NCBI GenBank assembly: GCA_903930085.1 | Contig: CAIYXD010000488.1 | Location: forward strand, 1 to 6,969 | Direction of reading: 5' to 3' | Length of the DNA: 6,969 bases | Source of the DNA: an uncultured Flavobacteriia bacterium | GTDB taxonomy: Bacteria; Bacteroidota; Bacteroidia; Flavobacteriales_D; Crocinitomicaceae | Part shown: one piece after another, positions 6,414-6,969 of the stretch | Layout of the letters: each line of letters begins with the position of its first letter | Numbering within the stretch: the stretch's first letter is position 1 | Translations under genes and position numbers: made by a program | The notes under the pieces: model-generated | Seen by the model: only the letters and a program-made list of their open reading frames with translations | Told to the model about the DNA's origin: nothing | Databases searched by the model: none

Positions 6414-6969
6414 CTAAAGTTTGAAGACAAGGATATCCTTGTATTTACCGATTTGAACTTTCGTAAATGATTTCAGAAAAGGTTTGTCTTTTAAATCTTT
6501 TTCCTGAATGAATAAATATTTAGCGCCTTTTTTAACTAATTCGTCAATTTGATCAGCCGAGGAATAGTGGCGAAAATTTGTCCATCCATTGCGGTCCATT
6601 AAAAAGAGAGATGCATTAAACGAAAAATCGCTCAAACAAATTACTTTATCTTCTTTGCGAATAGCTAAGGCGTCAAATGTTCCGGAAATTGCTCTCCAGT
6701 TTCTCCAGCGGATGTTGTCTTCATTATACCATTTTAGCCGGTTCACCATGACACTGTCTAAAACTACGTAACTTCCTTTCCGTGCAGTTGTTTTTAATTT
6801 CACGGTGCTAAAACAAATCAAAAAATTGAAGCTAAAAAAAACGAGCAGTGCATTTTTTGTTTGTTTCCCAGCAAAAAGTTGGGGTTGGTTGGTTTTTAGA
6901 TAATAGGCGAACGGTAAAATTGTTCCGAGAAAAATTACGAGAACAGAGATGAAATAATAATCGTGTACA
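6414..6969 (-). CDS. C-terminal part of a membrane protein, probably a GT-C (ArnT/PMT-like) glycosyltransferase
   Basis: The frame is open from the window end through 185 codons to the TAG at 6414-6416, so the true start lies outside the window. A TTG at 6819-6821 is an internal Leu and not a start. Visible chain: H-D-Y-Y then a hydrophobic helix (about visible residues 4-23, F-I-S-V-L-V-I-F-L-G), a short polar loop, a second helix (about 39-54), then a soluble tail of about 130 residues. The tail has D-K-V-I-C-L-S-D-F-S-F-N-A-S-L-F-L-M-D-R-N-G-W-T and ends in G-K-Y-K-D-I-L-V-F-K-L. An H-D-Y-Y motif before a late helix and a tail with an S-L-Y-L-M-x-x-x-G-W-like strand recall family 39/GT-C transferases of Bacteroidota, which move a sugar from a polyprenyl-phosphate carrier at the periplasmic face. 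The catalytic N-terminal part is not visible, so the call is tentative. Confidence 0.6.
   Translation of the reverse strand, partial: VHDYYFISVLVIFLGTILPFAYYLKTNQPQLFAGKQTKNALLVFFSFNFLICFSTVKLKTTARKGSYVVLDSVMVNRLKWYNEDNIRWRNWRAISGTFDALAIRKEDKVICLSDFSFNASLFLMDRNGWTNFRHYSSADQIDELVKKGAKYLFIQEKDLKDKPFLKSFTKVQIGKYKDILVFKL

Noticed and set aside
6414..6821. A separate 135-residue gene starting at TTG 6821
   Set aside because: The same frame is open to the window edge and encodes a helix rich in F, L and V directly upstream, so this is the end of a longer membrane protein.
1..6969. CRISPR arrays, tRNA or rRNA genes, insertion sequences, attachment sites
   Set aside because: No spaced direct repeats, cloverleaf-like segments, transposase motifs or terminal repeats were found on either strand. 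Coding content is continuous and uniform.

Overview
The window reads as chromosomal DNA of a low-GC member of the Bacteroidota, probably Flavobacteriales. Three observations support this. A promoter of the Bacteroidota type (TTG, 19 bp, TAnnTTTG) lies ahead of the dUTPase gene. No gene start has a convincing Shine-Dalgarno sequence. The gene set includes a DUF4292 lipoprotein next to a TPR lipoprotein, an order I recall from flavobacteria. Placement below phylum is a guess.

All seven supported genes lie on the minus strand, so transcription runs from high to low coordinates. In that order they are: the C-terminal part of a membrane protein resembling a GT-C/ArnT-type glycosyltransferase (6414-6969, start outside the window); a crotonase-family enoyl-CoA hydratase (5570-6346); a 14-helix Wzx/MATE-like polysaccharide flippase (4104-5570); dUTPase (dut, 3547-3981); a sugar-phosphate nucleotidyltransferase with a C-terminal hexapeptide (left-handed beta-helix) tail (2418-3428); a large TPR-repeat lipoprotein (703-2421); and a DUF4292 lipoprotein (1-719, C-terminus outside the window).

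The layout suggests two or three transcription units. Crotonase and flippase share one base (TAATG). The nucleotidyltransferase, TPR lipoprotein and DUF4292 lipoprotein overlap by 4 and 17 bases and look translationally coupled. dut has its own promoter with a leader of only about a dozen bases. The gaps are short (67, 122 and 118 bp) and no stretch over 300 bp lacks a gene. There is no tRNA, rRNA, CRISPR array, insertion sequence or phage gene.

Functionally this is mostly a cell-envelope neighbourhood: glycan transfer (GT-C fragment), lipid-linked glycan flipping, sugar-nucleotide synthesis and two lipoproteins predicted to sit in the outer membrane facing the periplasm. Two housekeeping enzymes (dUTPase and enoyl-CoA hydratase) are embedded in it. 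I see no clearly new defence or mobile system. The point most worth pursuing is the tight coupling of a nucleotidyltransferase of unknown substrate to two uncharacterised lipoproteins.
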